Positions 9,228-18,349 of a DNA stretch of 33,340 bases are shown here, one piece after another. Both the position numbers and the translations under genes were made by a program. Origin of the DNA: Nocardia cerradoensis NBRC 101014 (lineage in GTDB: Bacteria > Actinomycetota > Actinomycetes > Mycobacteriales > Mycobacteriaceae); the NCBI RefSeq assembly GCF_000308535.1, contig NZ_BAFW01000180.1:1-33340 (forward strand). Direction: 5' to 3'. Numbering within the stretch: the first letter of the stretch is position 1; each line of letters begins with the position of its first letter. Below the pieces are notes generated by a model. That model ran no database searches. It was not told the DNA's origin and saw nothing but the letters and a program-made list of their open reading frames with translations.

Positions 9228-10094
9228 ATGAGTAGCGAGACGGACCGGCCGACAGCGGGCACCCCGCAGCCCGACCGACCGGAGTCCGAGCCCGGCCTCC
9301 CCGCCGCGGCCGCCCCGGAATCCGCTACCGACCGGCCCGAGAACTCCGCGCCGACCGTGGCCGAGACGCCCGCAAGCCCCGGGGCCGATGAGACCGACAG
9401 CTCCGACCGCGCGGACGCGGATGCAGCGGCCGAGTCGTCCGGGTCGCAGCCGGCGGACTCCGAGCCCACCGAGCGCAGCGATTCCGAGCCCACCGAGCGC
9501 GGCGATTCCGACGGCGCACCCGCCGCCGAGCAGGCATCCGCCGACGATGCCGGCCCCCAGCTGCATCCGGCGCTGATCGCTACCGCTGTCGCACTTCCGG
9601 TCGCGCTGATCGTCGTCGTCCTCGTCATCGCGGCCATGTCGCGACAGTCGGCCGGGCGCGAGCCGCTGGCGCTGGGCTCGGTACCGGCGCCCGCCGCGCC
9701 GAGCCAGGATTGCACCACCCTGCTGGCCGCGCTGCCGGAGTCACTCGGCGACGACTACACCAAATCCGAACTGGCCCAACCGGCTCCGCCCGCGACCGCG
9801 GCCTGGCAGCTGCCGGGCGGTGGCGATCCGATCGTGCTGCGCTGCGGCCTGGACCGGCCGCTGGAATTCACCAAGGCCTCCGCGCTACAGGTGGTCAACG
9901 GCGTGAACTGGTTCGAGGTGCGCGATCAGACCAGCGGCGTGACCTCCGGCACCTGGTACGCGGTGGATCGCGGCACCTACATCGCTGTGACGATGCCCAC
10001 CAAGGCGGGACCGTCTCCCCTGCAGGAGATGTCGAACACGATCGGCAAGTCCTTGCCGGCGAAGCCGCTCGACCCGGGACCCGTGCCGAACTGA
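9228..10094 (+). CDS. DUF3515 membrane-anchored protein with acidic N-terminal extension
   Basis: DUF3515 is a mycobacterial/nocardial family of unknown function found beside thiL and ddl (Rv2980 in M. tuberculosis). From ATG 9228 (GGAG about 13 nt upstream) it is 288 aa. Residues 1-110 are Asp/Glu/Ser/Pro/Ala-rich and probably disordered. One membrane helix follows (about 112-138). The DUF3515 domain has DCTTLLAALP, VLRCGLDRP and the Trp/Tyr-rich VNWFEVRDQ and SGTWYAVDRGTYIAVTMP. Topology is probably N-in with the DUF outside. The extension contains a 24-bp tandem duplication and appears much longer than in the mycobacterial homologue. The stop is 5 bp from that of the convergent downstream gene. 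Confidence 0.85.
   Translation: MSSETDRPTAGTPQPDRPESEPGLPAAAAPESATDRPENSAPTVAETPASPGADETDSSDRADADAAAESSGSQPADSEPTERSDSEPTERGDSDGAPAAEQASADDAGPQLHPALIATAVALPVALIVVVLVIAAMSRQSAGREPLALGSVPAPAAPSQDCTTLLAALPESLGDDYTKSELAQPAPPATAAWQLPGGGDPIVLRCGLDRPLEFTKASALQVVNGVNWFEVRDQTSGVTSGTWYAVDRGTYIAVTMPTKAGPSPLQEMSNTIGKSLPAKPLDPGPVPN
9456..9503 (+). repeat. 24-bp tandem duplication in the DUF3515 gene
   Basis: Two adjacent 24-bp units (9456-9479 and 9480-9503) differ at two positions and encode the repeated DSEPTERS/DSEPTERG. A third unit begins (GATTCCGA) and breaks off. It lies in the disordered acidic segment, where length change would be tolerated. Confidence 0.85.
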
Positions 10095-10099
10095 GCCGG

Positions 10100-10399
10100 T
10101 CAGGATCGCGGTAGCCGCGCCCGTCCGGAGCTCAGGTCGATGTCCGCGGCGCCGGGAGTTCCGTCGCCCGGGTTCTCGCGGTGCATGAGAACCGTCTGCC
10201 GCTCCTCGAATTCGTGCCGTTTACCCGCGTCGAACAGGGCGTCGAACTGCTCGAACCCCATCCCCGCCGCACTCGGCCCCGCGGACTCGCGCATCCACGG
10301 CAACGCGGCACGCCCGGTCATCTTCCGGTAGGCCACCTCGGCGAACGCGACCGCGATGATCAGCAGCGCCAATCCGGGCAGAGTCATCGCGAGAATCAT
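10100..10399 (-). CDS. Small membrane-anchored protein, DUF6191-like
   Basis: A 99-residue protein with an N-terminal membrane helix (about 3-22, LAMTLPGLALLIIAVAFAEV), a short basic segment, and a soluble tail containing GFEQFDALFDAGKRHEFEER, a pattern I associate with DUF6191 proteins of actinobacteria. That name is from memory. No function is known. ATG 10399 follows GGTGGG. It lies 31 nt downstream of ddl on the same strand, so gpsA-ddl and this gene may form one transcript. The soluble half is rich in charged residues. Confidence 0.65.
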   Translation of the reverse strand: MILAMTLPGLALLIIAVAFAEVAYRKMTGRAALPWMRESAGPSAAGMGFEQFDALFDAGKRHEFEERQTVLMHRENPGDGTPGAADIDLSSGRARLPRS

Positions 10400-10430
10400 C
10401 CCACCCAGATTACGCGCGCCGCACCGCCGC

Positions 10431-11549
10431 TCAGCGCAGTCCGGTGCCCCGGGTCAGCGCCGTCTCGATCAGGGTGGTGATCAGGGTGCGATTGTCGATA
10501 CCGGTGGCATCCCACATGCGCGGATACATGGAGATGGAGGTGAATCCGGGCAGGGTGTTGATCTCGTTGATCACCGGTCCGGATTCGGTGACGAAGAAGT
10601 CGACCCGCGCCAGCCCCTGGCAGTCCAGCGCCCGGAACGCCCGCACCGAGAGTTCCCGGATCTGTTGCGAGATATCGTCGTTCAGCTTGGCCGGGATATC
10701 GAACTCGCACACGTCGTCGAGATACTTGGTGTCGAAATCGTAGAACTGCGGTGCGCCGGAGGCGGTTTCGCGCTCGGAGATGGCGTCGTCGGGCATGCGG
10801 ATCTCGGCGATCACGCTGGCCTCCACCCGGCCGTCCGGGAATTCCAGTACGCCGCACTCGACTTCGCGGCCGACGATGGCGGCTTCCACGATCACCTTCG
10901 GATCGTGCAGGCGGGCCGCGGCGATCGCCGAATCGAGATCGATCCAGTCCTCGACCTTGGTGATGCCGATCGAGGACCCCCCGCGCGCGGGTTTGACGAA
11001 GACGGGCAGGCCGAGCCGGTCGCGGTCGGCCTCGCTCACCGAATCGGTGCCGGGGCGCAGCACCACCTGCGTGCCGACCGGAAGTCCTTCCGCGGCAAGC
11101 AGTTTCTTGGTGAACTCCTTGTCCATGCCGGTGGCGCTGGCCAGCACGCCGGGGCCGACGTACGGCACACCCGCCAACTCCAGCAGCCCCTGCAGGGTGC
11201 CGTCCTCACCCCACGGACCGTGCAGTACCGGGAACACCACGTCGACCACGCCCAGGACCGCTTCGGCGCCGTCGAGCGCGACCAGGGCGCCCGAGCGGCT
11301 CGGATCGGCGGCCAGGGTCAGCACGGTGCCGGCCGAGTCGACCGTGGGCAGCGCGCGCTCGCGGATGGCGAGTGCGCGCGCATCGGCGCTGCTGAGCACC
11401 CAGGCGCCCTCGCGGGTGATGCCGATGGGCACCGCCTCGTAGCGTTCGGGATCCAGGTTCGTCAGCACCATGCCGGCCGAAACGCACGACACCGCGTGTT
11501 CGTTGCTGCGGCCACCGAACACCACCGCAACCCTGATCCGGTTTGTCAT
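10431..11549 (-). CDS. ddl: D-alanine--D-alanine ligase
   Basis: Ddl makes D-Ala-D-Ala for peptidoglycan in the cytoplasm. The 372-residue ATP-grasp protein begins with [16 protein letters not shown]. It then shows [31 protein letters not shown] (the ATP-binding loop) and the C-terminal metal-binding ARVDFFV...[14 protein letters not shown]. The length is normal. Upstream of ATG 11549 there is no clear SD; TACGGT lies 7 nt before the ATG, so a leaderless message is possible but uncertain. gpsA ends 34 nt upstream on the same strand. Confidence 0.97.
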   Translation of the reverse strand: MTNRIRVAVVFGGRSNEHAVSCVSAGMVLTNLDPERYEAVPIGITREGAWVLSSADARALAIRERALPTVDSAGTVLTLAADPSRSGALVALDGAEAVLGVVDVVFPVLHGPWGEDGTLQGLLELAGVPYVGPGVLASATGMDKEFTKKLLAAEGLPVGTQVVLRPGTDSVSEADRDRLGLPVFVKPARGGSSIGITKVEDWIDLDSAIAAARLHDPKVIVEAAIVGREVECGVLEFPDGRVEASVIAEIRMPDDAISERETASGAPQFYDFDTKYLDDVCEFDIPAKLNDDISQQIRELSVRAFRALDCQGLARVDFFVTESGPVINEINTLPGFTSISMYPRMWDATGIDNRTLITTLIETALTRGTGLR

Positions 11550-11583
11550 AGTCCGAACCGTACCCCGGCCGGACCGAAATCAT

Positions 11584-12579
11584 TCATTCCGGTTTGATCC
11601 GCCGACCGAGTAATTGCCCGACCGCATCGGACACCGAGAGCCCCTCGTGACAGACCCGATGCACCGCGGTGGTCAGCGGCATCTCCACATGGTGGGTCTC
11701 GGCCAGCGCCCGGATCGAGGTACACGACTTCACACCCTCCGCGACCTGCCCGTGCGTCGCGTCCTGCGCGGCGCGCATCGAACCGCCGGCGCCCAGCACA
11801 TGACCGAAGGACCGGTTGCGCGACAGCGGCGAGGTGCAGGTTGCCACCAGATCGCCCACCCCGGCCAGACCGGCCAGCGTGACCGGATTCGCACCCAGCG
11901 CCACCCCGAGCCGGATGATTTCGGCGAGCCCGCGGGTGATCAGACTGGCGACGGAGTTGTCGCCCAGGCCCATCCCCGCGGCGATCCCGCACGCCAGCGC
12001 GATCACGTTCTTGCACGCGCCACCGATCTCGCAGCCGATCACATCGGTATTGGTGTAGGGCCGGAAATAGCCGGTGGCGCAGGAATGCTGCACGGCCTCC
12101 GCACGCGCGGCATCGGAGCAGGCCACCACCGAGGCGGCCGGCTGTTCGGCGGCGATCTCGCGCGCCAGGTTCGGACCCGACAACACCGCGATGCGCCCGG
12201 AATCCGCGCCGGTCACCTCAGCGATGACCTCGCTCATTCGCATCAGTGTTCCGGTCTCGATGCCCTTGGCCAGGCTCAGCAGCGTCGCATCGGAGCGGAT
12301 GGCCGCGCGCCAGTGCGCGAGATTGGGACGCAACGACTGCGACGGGACCGCCAGTACGACGATGTCGGCGTCGTCGAGGGCTACCCGGTAGTCGTCGGTC
12401 GCCGCGATCCCGTCGAGCCACACATCGGGTAGATAGGCGGGATTGCGGTGTTCGGTCGCCACGGCCTTCGCGATCTCGGGCCGTCGCGCCCACACCGTGA
12501 CCTCGGTACCCGCGTCGTTGAGCACTTTCGCGAATGCGGTACCCCACGATCCCGCACCCATCACTGCCGCCCTCGTCAT
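11584..12579 (-). CDS. gpsA: Glycerol-3-phosphate dehydrogenase [NAD(P)+]
   Basis: GpsA reduces dihydroxyacetone phosphate to sn-glycerol-3-phosphate for phospholipid synthesis. From ATG 12579 it is 331 aa. The N-terminal Rossmann motif [35 protein letters not shown], and the catalytic-lysine region [19 protein letters not shown] are all present. The frame runs upstream without homology, so the start is set where [13 protein letters not shown] begins. It diverges from cofC across 112 bp and precedes ddl by 34 nt. Confidence 0.96.
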   Translation of the reverse strand: MTRAAVMGAGSWGTAFAKVLNDAGTEVTVWARRPEIAKAVATEHRNPAYLPDVWLDGIAATDDYRVALDDADIVVLAVPSQSLRPNLAHWRAAIRSDATLLSLAKGIETGTLMRMSEVIAEVTGADSGRIAVLSGPNLAREIAAEQPAASVVACSDAARAEAVQHSCATGYFRPYTNTDVIGCEIGGACKNVIALACGIAAGMGLGDNSVASLITRGLAEIIRLGVALGANPVTLAGLAGVGDLVATCTSPLSRNRSFGHVLGAGGSMRAAQDATHGQVAEGVKSCTSIRALAETHHVEMPLTTAVHRVCHEGLSVSDAVGQLLGRRIKPE

Positions 12580-12691
12580 CGTTTCAATATGCCACTCGCC
12601 GCGACGCGAGTACCCGGTACTCGGGGGTTCGCGTGTTCGATCGGTCACCGCTCCCGGGCTGCGGGCACCCGGAACGTGCGACCATGAACGC

Positions 12692-13471
12692 ATGCGTCCG
12701 GATGCCGTCCACGCCGTGATCGCGGTCAAGCACCTCGACCGCGCCAAGAGCCGACTCGCCGACCGATTGCCGGCCGGCGAACGCTCGCGGCTGGTGCTGG
12801 CCATGCTGTCGGATACGGTCGCCGCGACCCTGGCCGCCGGGCTGGGCTCGGTCACGGTGGTGACACCCGATCAGCGCGTCGCGACCGTCGTGCGCGAACT
12901 CGGTGCCGCGGTGCATCCGGATCCGTCCACGGCGGCGTCCGCCGATACCGCCCGGTCCCGCCCGGACAGCGACGGCCTGAACACCGCGCTGGCATCGGCC
13001 GCCGCCGCCGTGCGCGAGCGCCACGGCGCTGTCGATCTGCTTGCGCTGCAAGCCGATCTACCGGCCGTGCACGCCGACGAGCTGCGGGCGATGCTCGCCG
13101 CGGCCCCCGTCACCGGCCGCTCCGTGATCGTCGACCACACCGGCCGGGGCACCGCCGCCCTGCTGGTCCGCGCGGCCGGTCACACCCACGCGGCGGATTC
13201 GCTCGCCCCGGCGGCGATGGCCGATGTCGCCGCCCTGCTGCCCCGCTTCGGGGCGGATTCCGCGCGCCGCCACCGGGAATCCGGTGCGGTGGAACTGGGC
13301 GGGCACTGGCCCGGTCTGCGACTGGACGTCGACACCGCGGAGGATCTCGACCGTGCGCTGTCGCTCGGGGTCGGCACGGCCACCGCCGCGCTGTTGCGCG
13401 ACATCGGCTGGCCGGTAGGTGTTCACGAGAACCTCATCCGGAGGTGTGCCGCACCGTCACATGTGTGCTAG
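12692..13471 (+). CDS. cofC: Phosphoenolpyruvate/2-phospholactate guanylyltransferase (CofC/FbiD)
   Basis: CofC/FbiD couples GTP to phosphoenolpyruvate (mycobacterial FbiD) or 2-phospholactate, giving the activated side-chain precursor of coenzyme F420. The N-terminal nucleotidyltransferase motif [16 protein letters not shown], then [10 protein letters not shown], and the late [15 protein letters not shown] are diagnostic. At 259 aa it is longer than the roughly 214-residue mycobacterial protein I remember; the extra length lies in a loop near residue 80-95 and at the C-terminus. The start ATG 12692 fits homology, but its SD is weak. Tandem hairpins follow the stop before ppk1. Confidence 0.9.
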   Translation: MRPDAVHAVIAVKHLDRAKSRLADRLPAGERSRLVLAMLSDTVAATLAAGLGSVTVVTPDQRVATVVRELGAAVHPDPSTAASADTARSRPDSDGLNTALASAAAAVRERHGAVDLLALQADLPAVHADELRAMLAAAPVTGRSVIVDHTGRGTAALLVRAAGHTHAADSLAPAAMADVAALLPRFGADSARRHRESGAVELGGHWPGLRLDVDTAEDLDRALSLGVGTATAALLRDIGWPVGVHENLIRRCAAPSHVC

Positions 13472-13481
13472 ATGATCGCCA

Positions 13482-13529
13482 GGCCTCGATGAGAGGCCGC
13501 ACAACGGTGGTGTCGAGCGCGACACCACC
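13482..13529 (+). terminator. Tandem hairpins between cofC and ppk1
   Basis: The first hairpin is GGCCTC-gatga-GAGGCC (13482-13498). The second has a perfect 10-bp stem, GGTGGTGTCG-agcg-CGACACCACC (13506-13529). The second ends 8 nt before the ppk1 SD. They may end cofC transcripts or form a leader structure controlling ppk1. No T tract follows. Confidence 0.55.
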
Positions 13530-13548
13530 CGAGCCGTAAGGAATGATC

Positions 13549-15759
13549 GTGAGCGTGAGCGAAACGGAGACCGTCCCGCAACAGCCCCGGCTACCGGCGG
13601 CCCCGCCGGCGGCCACGCCACCGCCCACCACGGCCGCCGCGGCACAGTTGCCCGCCGATCGCTACCTCAATCGAGAACTGAGCTGGCTGGATTTCAACGC
13701 CCGCGTACTGGCCCTGGCCGAGGACCCTTCGGAACCATTGCTGGAACGCGCCAAATTCCTCGCCATCTTCTCCTCGAACCTCGACGAGTTCTACATGGTG
13801 CGGGTGGCCGGCCTCAAACGCCGCGCCGAGGCCGGCCTCTCGGTCCGCTCCGCCGACGGCCTGTCACCCACCGAACAGCTCACCCTCATCGCCGAACGCA
13901 CCCAGGAACTGGCCGGCCGGCATGCGCGGGTCTTCCTCGACCAGGTGCGGCCCGCACTGGCCGAGGACGGTATCGCCATCATCGGCTGGGCCGATCTGGA
14001 CGACGACGAACGCGGCCGGCTGTCGGGGTACTTCCTCGACCAGGTGTTCCCGGTGCTGACCCCGCTCGCGGTCGATCCCGCCCACCCGTTCCCCTACATC
14101 AGCGGCCTGAGCCTGAATCTGGCTGTCACGGTGAAGGATTCCGAGACCGGCGGGGAGCACTTCGCCCGCGTGAAGGTGCCCGACAACGTCGACCGCTTCG
14201 TCCGGGTGCGCCGCACTCTCAACGAAACCCCCGGCGCCCGCCGAGATTCCGACATCACCGCTGCCCCCCGGCTGGCCGCCTTCCTGCCGATGGAAGATCT
14301 GATCGCCGCCCACCTCGATCAGCTCTTCCCGGGAATGGAAGTGGTGGAACATCATTCGTTCCGCATCACCCGCAACGCCGACTTCGAGGTCGACGAGGAC
14401 CGCGACGAGGATCTGCTGCAGGCCCTCGAACGCGAATTGGCCCGCCGGCGCTTCGGATCGCCGGTGCGCCTGGAAGTTTCCGACGATATGACCGAGCACA
14501 TGCTCGAGCTGCTGCTGCGCGAACTCGACGTCGACCCGGGCGATGTGATTCAGGTACCCGGCCTGCTCGACCTGTCGTGCCTGTGGCAGGTCTACGGCGT
14601 CGACCGGCCGCTGCTCAAGGACGCCCCCTACGTTCCGGCCACCCCGCCCGCGTTCGGTGAAAGGGAAACGCCGCGAAACGTTTTCGCCGCCCTGCGCGAG
14701 GGTGACGTGCTGGTGCACCACCCCTACGATTCGTTCTCCACCAGCGTGCAACGGTTCATCGAACAGGCCGCGGCCGATCCGCAGGTGCTGGCCATCAAAC
14801 AGACCCTCTACCGCACCTCCGGCGACTCTCCCATCGTCAACGCGCTCATCGATGCCGCCGAGGCCGGTAAGCAGGTCGTCGCGCTGGTCGAGATCAAGGC
14901 CCGCTTCGACGAACAGGCCAACATCAAATGGGCACGCGCCCTGGAACAAGCGGGCGTGCACGTGGTTTACGGCCTCATCGGCCTCAAGACGCACTGCAAG
15001 ACCTGTCTGGTGGTGCGCCGCGAAGGGGCCACCATCCGCCGCTACTGCCATATCGGGACCGGTAACTACAACCCGAAGACCGCGCGGCTCTACGAGGACG
15101 TCGGACTGCTCACCGCCGCACCGGAAATCGGCGCCGACCTCACCGACCTGTTCAACTCGCTGACCGGCTATTCGCGAAAGGCCAACTACCGCAACCTCCT
15201 GGTCGCGCCGAGCAGCGTGCGCTCGGGCATCGTGGAACGGATCCGGCGCGAGACCGAACTGGCAGCCCAGGGTGTGCCGGCTCGAATTCGCCTCAAGGCC
15301 AACGCGATCGTCGACGAGCAGATCATCGACGCGCTCTATCGCGCGTCCCAGGCCGGAGTGCCGGTGCAGATCGTGGTGCGCGGCATCTGCGGGCTGCGCC
15401 CGGGTGTGCCCGGGATGAGCGACAACATCGAGGTGCGCTCGATTCTCGGCCGGTTCCTGGAACATTCGCGCATCATGCATTTCCAGGCCCAGGACGAGTA
15501 CTGGATCGGCAGCGCCGACATGATGCATCGCAATCTCGACCGGCGCGTGGAGGTCATGGCGCAGGTGAAGGATCCGAAGCTGCGCGAGCGGCTGGCGGTG
15601 GTGTTCGATTCCGCACTCGATCCCGCGACCCGGTGCTGGGTGCTGCAGCCCGACGGCAGTTGGGCGGCCCAGCCGAGCCCCGAGGCCTTGGGTCGCGGCG
15701 TGCAGGTGCGTGACCATCAGGAGTTCCTCATGCGACTGCGGAGGCCGGACCAGCAGTGA
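13549..15759 (+). CDS. ppk1: Polyphosphate kinase 1
   Basis: PPK1 reversibly transfers the ATP gamma phosphate to inorganic polyphosphate. It has an N-terminal domain ([21 protein letters not shown]), a head domain, and two phospholipase-D-like C-terminal domains. The predicted autophosphorylated His is in [17 protein letters not shown] (about residue 501). A second conserved region is [28 protein letters not shown] 13549 is preferred because AAGGA (13538-13542) is 6 nt upstream; the ATG at 13543 touches the SD, and GTG 13555 is a third option. Residues 8-35 are a Pro/Ala/Thr-rich tail. The stop overlaps mutT1 by 4 bp (GTGA), so translation is probably coupled. Confidence 0.97.
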   Translation: MSVSETETVPQQPRLPAAPPAATPPPTTAAAAQLPADRYLNRELSWLDFNARVLALAEDPSEPLLERAKFLAIFSSNLDEFYMVRVAGLKRRAEAGLSVRSADGLSPTEQLTLIAERTQELAGRHARVFLDQVRPALAEDGIAIIGWADLDDDERGRLSGYFLDQVFPVLTPLAVDPAHPFPYISGLSLNLAVTVKDSETGGEHFARVKVPDNVDRFVRVRRTLNETPGARRDSDITAAPRLAAFLPMEDLIAAHLDQLFPGMEVVEHHSFRITRNADFEVDEDRDEDLLQALERELARRRFGSPVRLEVSDDMTEHMLELLLRELDVDPGDVIQVPGLLDLSCLWQVYGVDRPLLKDAPYVPATPPAFGERETPRNVFAALREGDVLVHHPYDSFSTSVQRFIEQAAADPQVLAIKQTLYRTSGDSPIVNALIDAAEAGKQVVALVEIKARFDEQANIKWARALEQAGVHVVYGLIGLKTHCKTCLVVRREGATIRRYCHIGTGNYNPKTARLYEDVGLLTAAPEIGADLTDLFNSLTGYSRKANYRNLLVAPSSVRSGIVERIRRETELAAQGVPARIRLKANAIVDEQIIDALYRASQAGVPVQIVVRGICGLRPGVPGMSDNIEVRSILGRFLEHSRIMHFQAQDEYWIGSADMMHRNLDRRVEVMAQVKDPKLRERLAVVFDSALDPATRCWVLQPDGSWAAQPSPEALGRGVQVRDHQEFLMRLRRPDQQ

Positions 15760-16805
15760 AATCCTCGGCGACACGAGATTTCGATCGGTCCCCGGACGAC
15801 GGCGACACCGCCCTCGATCGCCCCGGCGACACCGGCGGGTGGATGAGCGACGGCAAGGTGGATGCAGGTGAGAGCAGTTCGGGCGACACCATCTCGGATC
15901 CGCGGGTGACCGCCAACATCATCGCCGCCGGCGCGGTCGTGTGGCGCCGGCCCCGCGACGGCGGCCCGGTCGAGGTGGCCCTCGTCCACCGGCCGAAATA
16001 CGACGATTGGTCGCTGCCCAAAGGAAAGCTCGACCCGGGCGAAACCCCAATGGTCGCGGCCGTGCGCGAAGTGGCCGAAGAAACCGGCCTGAACTGCCGT
16101 CTGGGGCGCTATCTCGGTCGGGTCACATATCCGGTGCCCGGACATCGCAAACTCAAACGAGTGGACTATTGGGCGGCCACTCCCGTCGACGGCGAGTTCG
16201 TCACCAATTCCGAAGTCGACCAGCTGCGCTGGCACCGGGTGGACCGGGTGATGGATCAACTGTCCTACCCGATGGATCGCCGCATCATCCGCAATTTCCT
16301 GCGCCTGCCGCCGGATACCGCGACCCTGGTGCTGGTGCGGCATGCGAAAGCGGGCCGCCGCGACCGATTCACCGGTCCCGACGACGAACGGCCACTGGAA
16401 AAGGCCGGTCGCGCACAGGTTCAGGTGCTGACACCGAATCTGCTCGCCTTCGGCCCGGGAGCGGTGTACTCGGCGCCTCCGCTGCGGTGTGTGCAGACCG
16501 TCGCGCCGGTCGCCGACGCCCTCGGCCTCGATATCGCCCGCGAGCCGCTGCTGTCGGAAAGCGGTTATGCCGCAGCACCGCAGGCCGGTGTGGATCGGCT
16601 GCGGGAACTGGTCTCCCCCGACATCGTTCCGCTCGTGTGCAGTCAGGGCAAGGTCATTCCGGATCTGCTGCAACGCTGGGCCGACGACGACGGTCTCACC
16701 CTGCCGCCGGCCCGGAACCGCAAGGGCAGCGTGTGGGTGCTGTCGGTCGCCGACGGACGGCTGGTCGCCGCCGATCACCTCGATCGGTCCCTGCGTACCC
16801 ACTGA
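15756..16805 (+). CDS. mutT1: Nudix hydrolase with histidine-phosphatase domain (MutT1 type)
   Basis: A two-domain protein of the mycobacterial MutT1 type, which hydrolyses 8-oxo-guanine nucleotides and diadenosine polyphosphates. The perfect Nudix box spans about residues 90-112 (GKLDPGET...REVAEETGL, matching Gx5Ex7REUxEExGU). The C-terminal histidine phosphatase domain starts at [10 protein letters not shown] (RHA about 195-197). It is 349 aa from GTG 15756. The first 48 residues are Asp/Gly/Ser-rich and likely disordered. The start overlaps the ppk1 stop, and GGAGG precedes it by about 11 nt. The stop codon lies in the first copy of a short triple repeat. Confidence 0.93.
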   Translation: MKSSATRDFDRSPDDGDTALDRPGDTGGWMSDGKVDAGESSSGDTISDPRVTANIIAAGAVVWRRPRDGGPVEVALVHRPKYDDWSLPKGKLDPGETPMVAAVREVAEETGLNCRLGRYLGRVTYPVPGHRKLKRVDYWAATPVDGEFVTNSEVDQLRWHRVDRVMDQLSYPMDRRIIRNFLRLPPDTATLVLVRHAKAGRRDRFTGPDDERPLEKAGRAQVQVLTPNLLAFGPGAVYSAPPLRCVQTVAPVADALGLDIAREPLLSESGYAAAPQAGVDRLRELVSPDIVPLVCSQGKVIPDLLQRWADDDGLTLPPARNRKGSVWVLSVADGRLVAADHLDRSLRTH

Positions 16806-16840
16806 AACCTGCGTACCTGAAACCTGCGTACCCACCGAAA
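16790..16840 (+). repeat. Triple short direct repeat over the mutT1 stop codon
   Basis: Three copies of a CCTGCGTACC...GAAA unit follow head to tail: 16790-16807 (18 bp), 16808-16822 (15 bp, lacking 3 nt) and 16823-16840 (18 bp). The first contains the mutT1 TGA. This suggests recent slippage or duplication at the gene end. Confidence 0.85.
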
Positions 16841-16842
16841 CG

Positions 16843-16876
16843 CAATGACCCCGGACCGAACGGACCGGGGTCATTG
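16843..16876. terminator. Bidirectional terminator between mutT1 and hupB
   Basis: CAATGACCCCGG (16843-16854) pairs with CCGGGGTCATTG (16865-16876), a perfect 12-bp stem with a small inner CCG/CGG. It sits between two convergent genes, 38 nt after the mutT1 stop and 16 nt past the hupB stop, so it probably ends both transcripts. Confidence 0.8.
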
Positions 16877-16891
16877 TCGTCGCGTCACTCG

Positions 16892-17548
16892 CTATCGCCG
16901 CGTGGTGCGCTTGGTTGCCGCCGTGCGCTTGGCAGCGGTCTTCTTGGCAGGCGCCTTCTTGGCCGCGGTCTTGGCCGCGGTCGTCTTCTTGGCCGCGGTC
17001 TTCTTGGCCGTCGCCTTGGTGGCCGTGGTCTTCTTGGCCGGAGCCTTCTTCGCCGCGGTCGTCTTCTTCGCCGTGGTCACCTTCTTCGCGGGCGCCTTCG
17101 CGGCTGCCTTCTTGGCGGTCGTCTTCTTCGCCGGGGCCGCCTTCTTGGCCGTGGTCTTCTTCGCGGCGGTCTTCTTGGCCGTGGTCTTCTTGGCGGCGGC
17201 CTTCTTCGCCGCACCCGACACCGGCGCTGCCACACCGCGTTTCACGGCCGGACCGGCCGCCGCGATCTTCTGCTTGCCCGAGATGATCGCCTTGAACTGC
17301 GCACCCGGGCGGAACGCGGGCACCGAAGTGGGCTTCACCTTCACCGTCTCGCCGGTTCGGGGATTACGCGCCACCCGTGCCGCCCGCTTGCGCTGTTCGA
17401 ATACACCGAATCCGGTGATTGTGACGCTCTGACCCTTGTTCACCGCACGCACGATCGTGTCGACAATGTGCTCGACTGCCGCAGTGGCCGTGCGCCTGTC
17501 AGTACCCAACTTCTCGGTCAGAACATCGATCAGTTCCGCCTTGTTCAT
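16892..17548 (-). CDS. hupB: HU-family nucleoid protein with Lys/Ala-rich tail (HupB)
   Basis: HupB compacts DNA and organises the nucleoid. Residues 1-90 form the HU domain: [35 protein letters not shown] and the DNA-binding arm [11 protein letters not shown]. Residues from about 105 to 218 are a tail of KKTTAKK, KKAAAKK and KKAPAKK blocks, as in mycobacterial HupB and histone H1, giving unspecific DNA contacts and targets for acetylation. The SD GGAGG lies 7 nt before ATG 17548, and a promoter is visible 33-70 nt upstream. Two-domain HU of this type marks the actinobacterial lineage. Confidence 0.97.
   Translation of the reverse strand: MNKAELIDVLTEKLGTDRRTATAAVEHIVDTIVRAVNKGQSVTITGFGVFEQRKRAARVARNPRTGETVKVKPTSVPAFRPGAQFKAIISGKQKIAAAGPAVKRGVAAPVSGAAKKAAAKKTTAKKTAAKKTTAKKAAPAKKTTAKKAAAKAPAKKVTTAKKTTAAKKAPAKKTTATKATAKKTAAKKTTAAKTAAKKAPAKKTAAKRTAATKRTTRR
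16912..17215 (-). repeat. Low-complexity Lys/Ala repeat region of hupB
   Basis: Degenerate short units based on GCCAAGAAGAC (minus strand) encode the PAKK/AAKK tail. Units vary in length and phase and are not a CRISPR or a strict tandem array. Length polymorphism between strains is likely. Confidence 0.8.
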
Positions 17549-17587
17549 TGAATCCTCCGCAGACTAATGGCCCGTCGTCGGACCGAC

Positions 17588-17617
17588 TAGGTACCACGGT
17601 AAACCCTGAATGGGCAA
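17588..17617 (-). promoter_or_regulatory. Putative hupB promoter
   Basis: On the minus strand TTGCCC (17617-17612) and TACCTA (17593-17588) are 18 nt apart, a good housekeeping-sigma match for a GC-rich actinobacterium. A start near 17581 would leave a leader of about 33 nt containing the GGAGG SD of hupB. Confidence 0.5.
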
Positions 17618-17624
17618 GAGTCTA

Positions 17625-17682
17625 TGTGCCACGCCAAATTTCATGTGGCGTGGCACACGCGCAGCAACCTCGATTGGTTGCT
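17625..17682 (-). terminator. leuCD terminator hairpins
   Basis: Downstream of leuD on the minus strand come AGCAACC-tcgatt-GGTTGCT (17663-17682) and then a perfect 11-bp stem, TGTGCCACGCC/GGCGTGGCACA (17625-17635/17647-17657). They separate leuCD from the hupB promoter. The second dyad ends only 8 nt upstream of the hupB -35, so it could also be a regulatory site. Confidence 0.6.
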
Positions 17683-17704
17683 CTCAGCTAACACTCGAGA
17701 CTGT

Positions 17705-18313
17705 TCAGTCCCCGGAAATAGCCGCTGGAATGGTGGTCGGTTTCCAAGACGGCCTTGCCTTTTCGAACTGCTCGATGGCCTCTTCCTGCCGAAGTGTGAG
17801 TCCGATGTCGTCCAGACCTTCCAGCAGCCGCCACCGGGTGTAGTCGTCAATATCGAAGGGCAACACGGTGGTTCCAGCGGCCACAGTGCGCGCCTCGAGA
17901 TCCACGATCAATTCCAGGCCGGGATGTTCTTCGATCAACTTCCAGAGCAATTCGACATCATGTTGTGACATCTGCGCGGCCACCAAGCCGCCCTTACCGG
18001 CGTTGCCCCGGAAGATGTCGGCGAAGCGGGAAGAGATCACCACCCGGAAGCCATAGTCCATCAATGCCCAAACCGCATGCTCTCGCGACGATCCCGTACC
18101 GAAATCCGGACCCGCGACCAACACACTTCCCCGGTCGAACGGGCTGGTGTTCAGAATGAAGCCCGGATCCGAACGCCAGGCGGCGAACAGACCGTCCTCG
18201 AATCCCGTTCGGGTCACCCGTTTCAGATAGACCGCCGGGATGATCTGGTCGGTATCGACATTCGACCGGCGCAACGGCACGCCGATCCCCTTGTGCACCT
18301 TGAACGGTTCCAT
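17705..18313 (-). CDS. leuD: 3-isopropylmalate dehydratase, small subunit
   Basis: LeuD is the small subunit of isopropylmalate isomerase and pairs with LeuC to convert 2- to 3-isopropylmalate in leucine synthesis. At 202 aa it has the normal length. It shows [20 protein letters not shown], the substrate-recognition loop region, [17 protein letters not shown], and [16 protein letters not shown] lies 6 nt before ATG 18313. It follows leuC by 36 nt on the same strand, forming leuCD, and two hairpins follow its stop. Confidence 0.97.
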   Translation of the reverse strand: MEPFKVHKGIGVPLRRSNVDTDQIIPAVYLKRVTRTGFEDGLFAAWRSDPGFILNTSPFDRGSVLVAGPDFGTGSSREHAVWALMDYGFRVVISSRFADIFRGNAGKGGLVAAQMSQHDVELLWKLIEEHPGLELIVDLEARTVAAGTTVLPFDIDDYTRWRLLEGLDDIGLTLRQEEAIEQFEKARPSWKPTTIPAAISGD

Positions 18314-18349
18314 AGTTGCTCCTGTAGTCCTGAGGTGAATTCCGGCCGG

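Noticed and set aside
13864..15774. 636-codon minus-strand frame opposite ppk1
   Set aside because: It is a shadow of ppk1, which has strong family motifs and a coupled downstream gene.
16912..17215. CRISPR-like repetition
   Set aside because: The repeats are short, variable, in frame and encode the Lys/Ala tail of HupB; there are no spacers.
17549..17704. Small plus-strand frame in the hupB-leuD gap
   Set aside because: It lies over hairpins and the hupB promoter and extends into leuD antisense. No SD or domain was seen.
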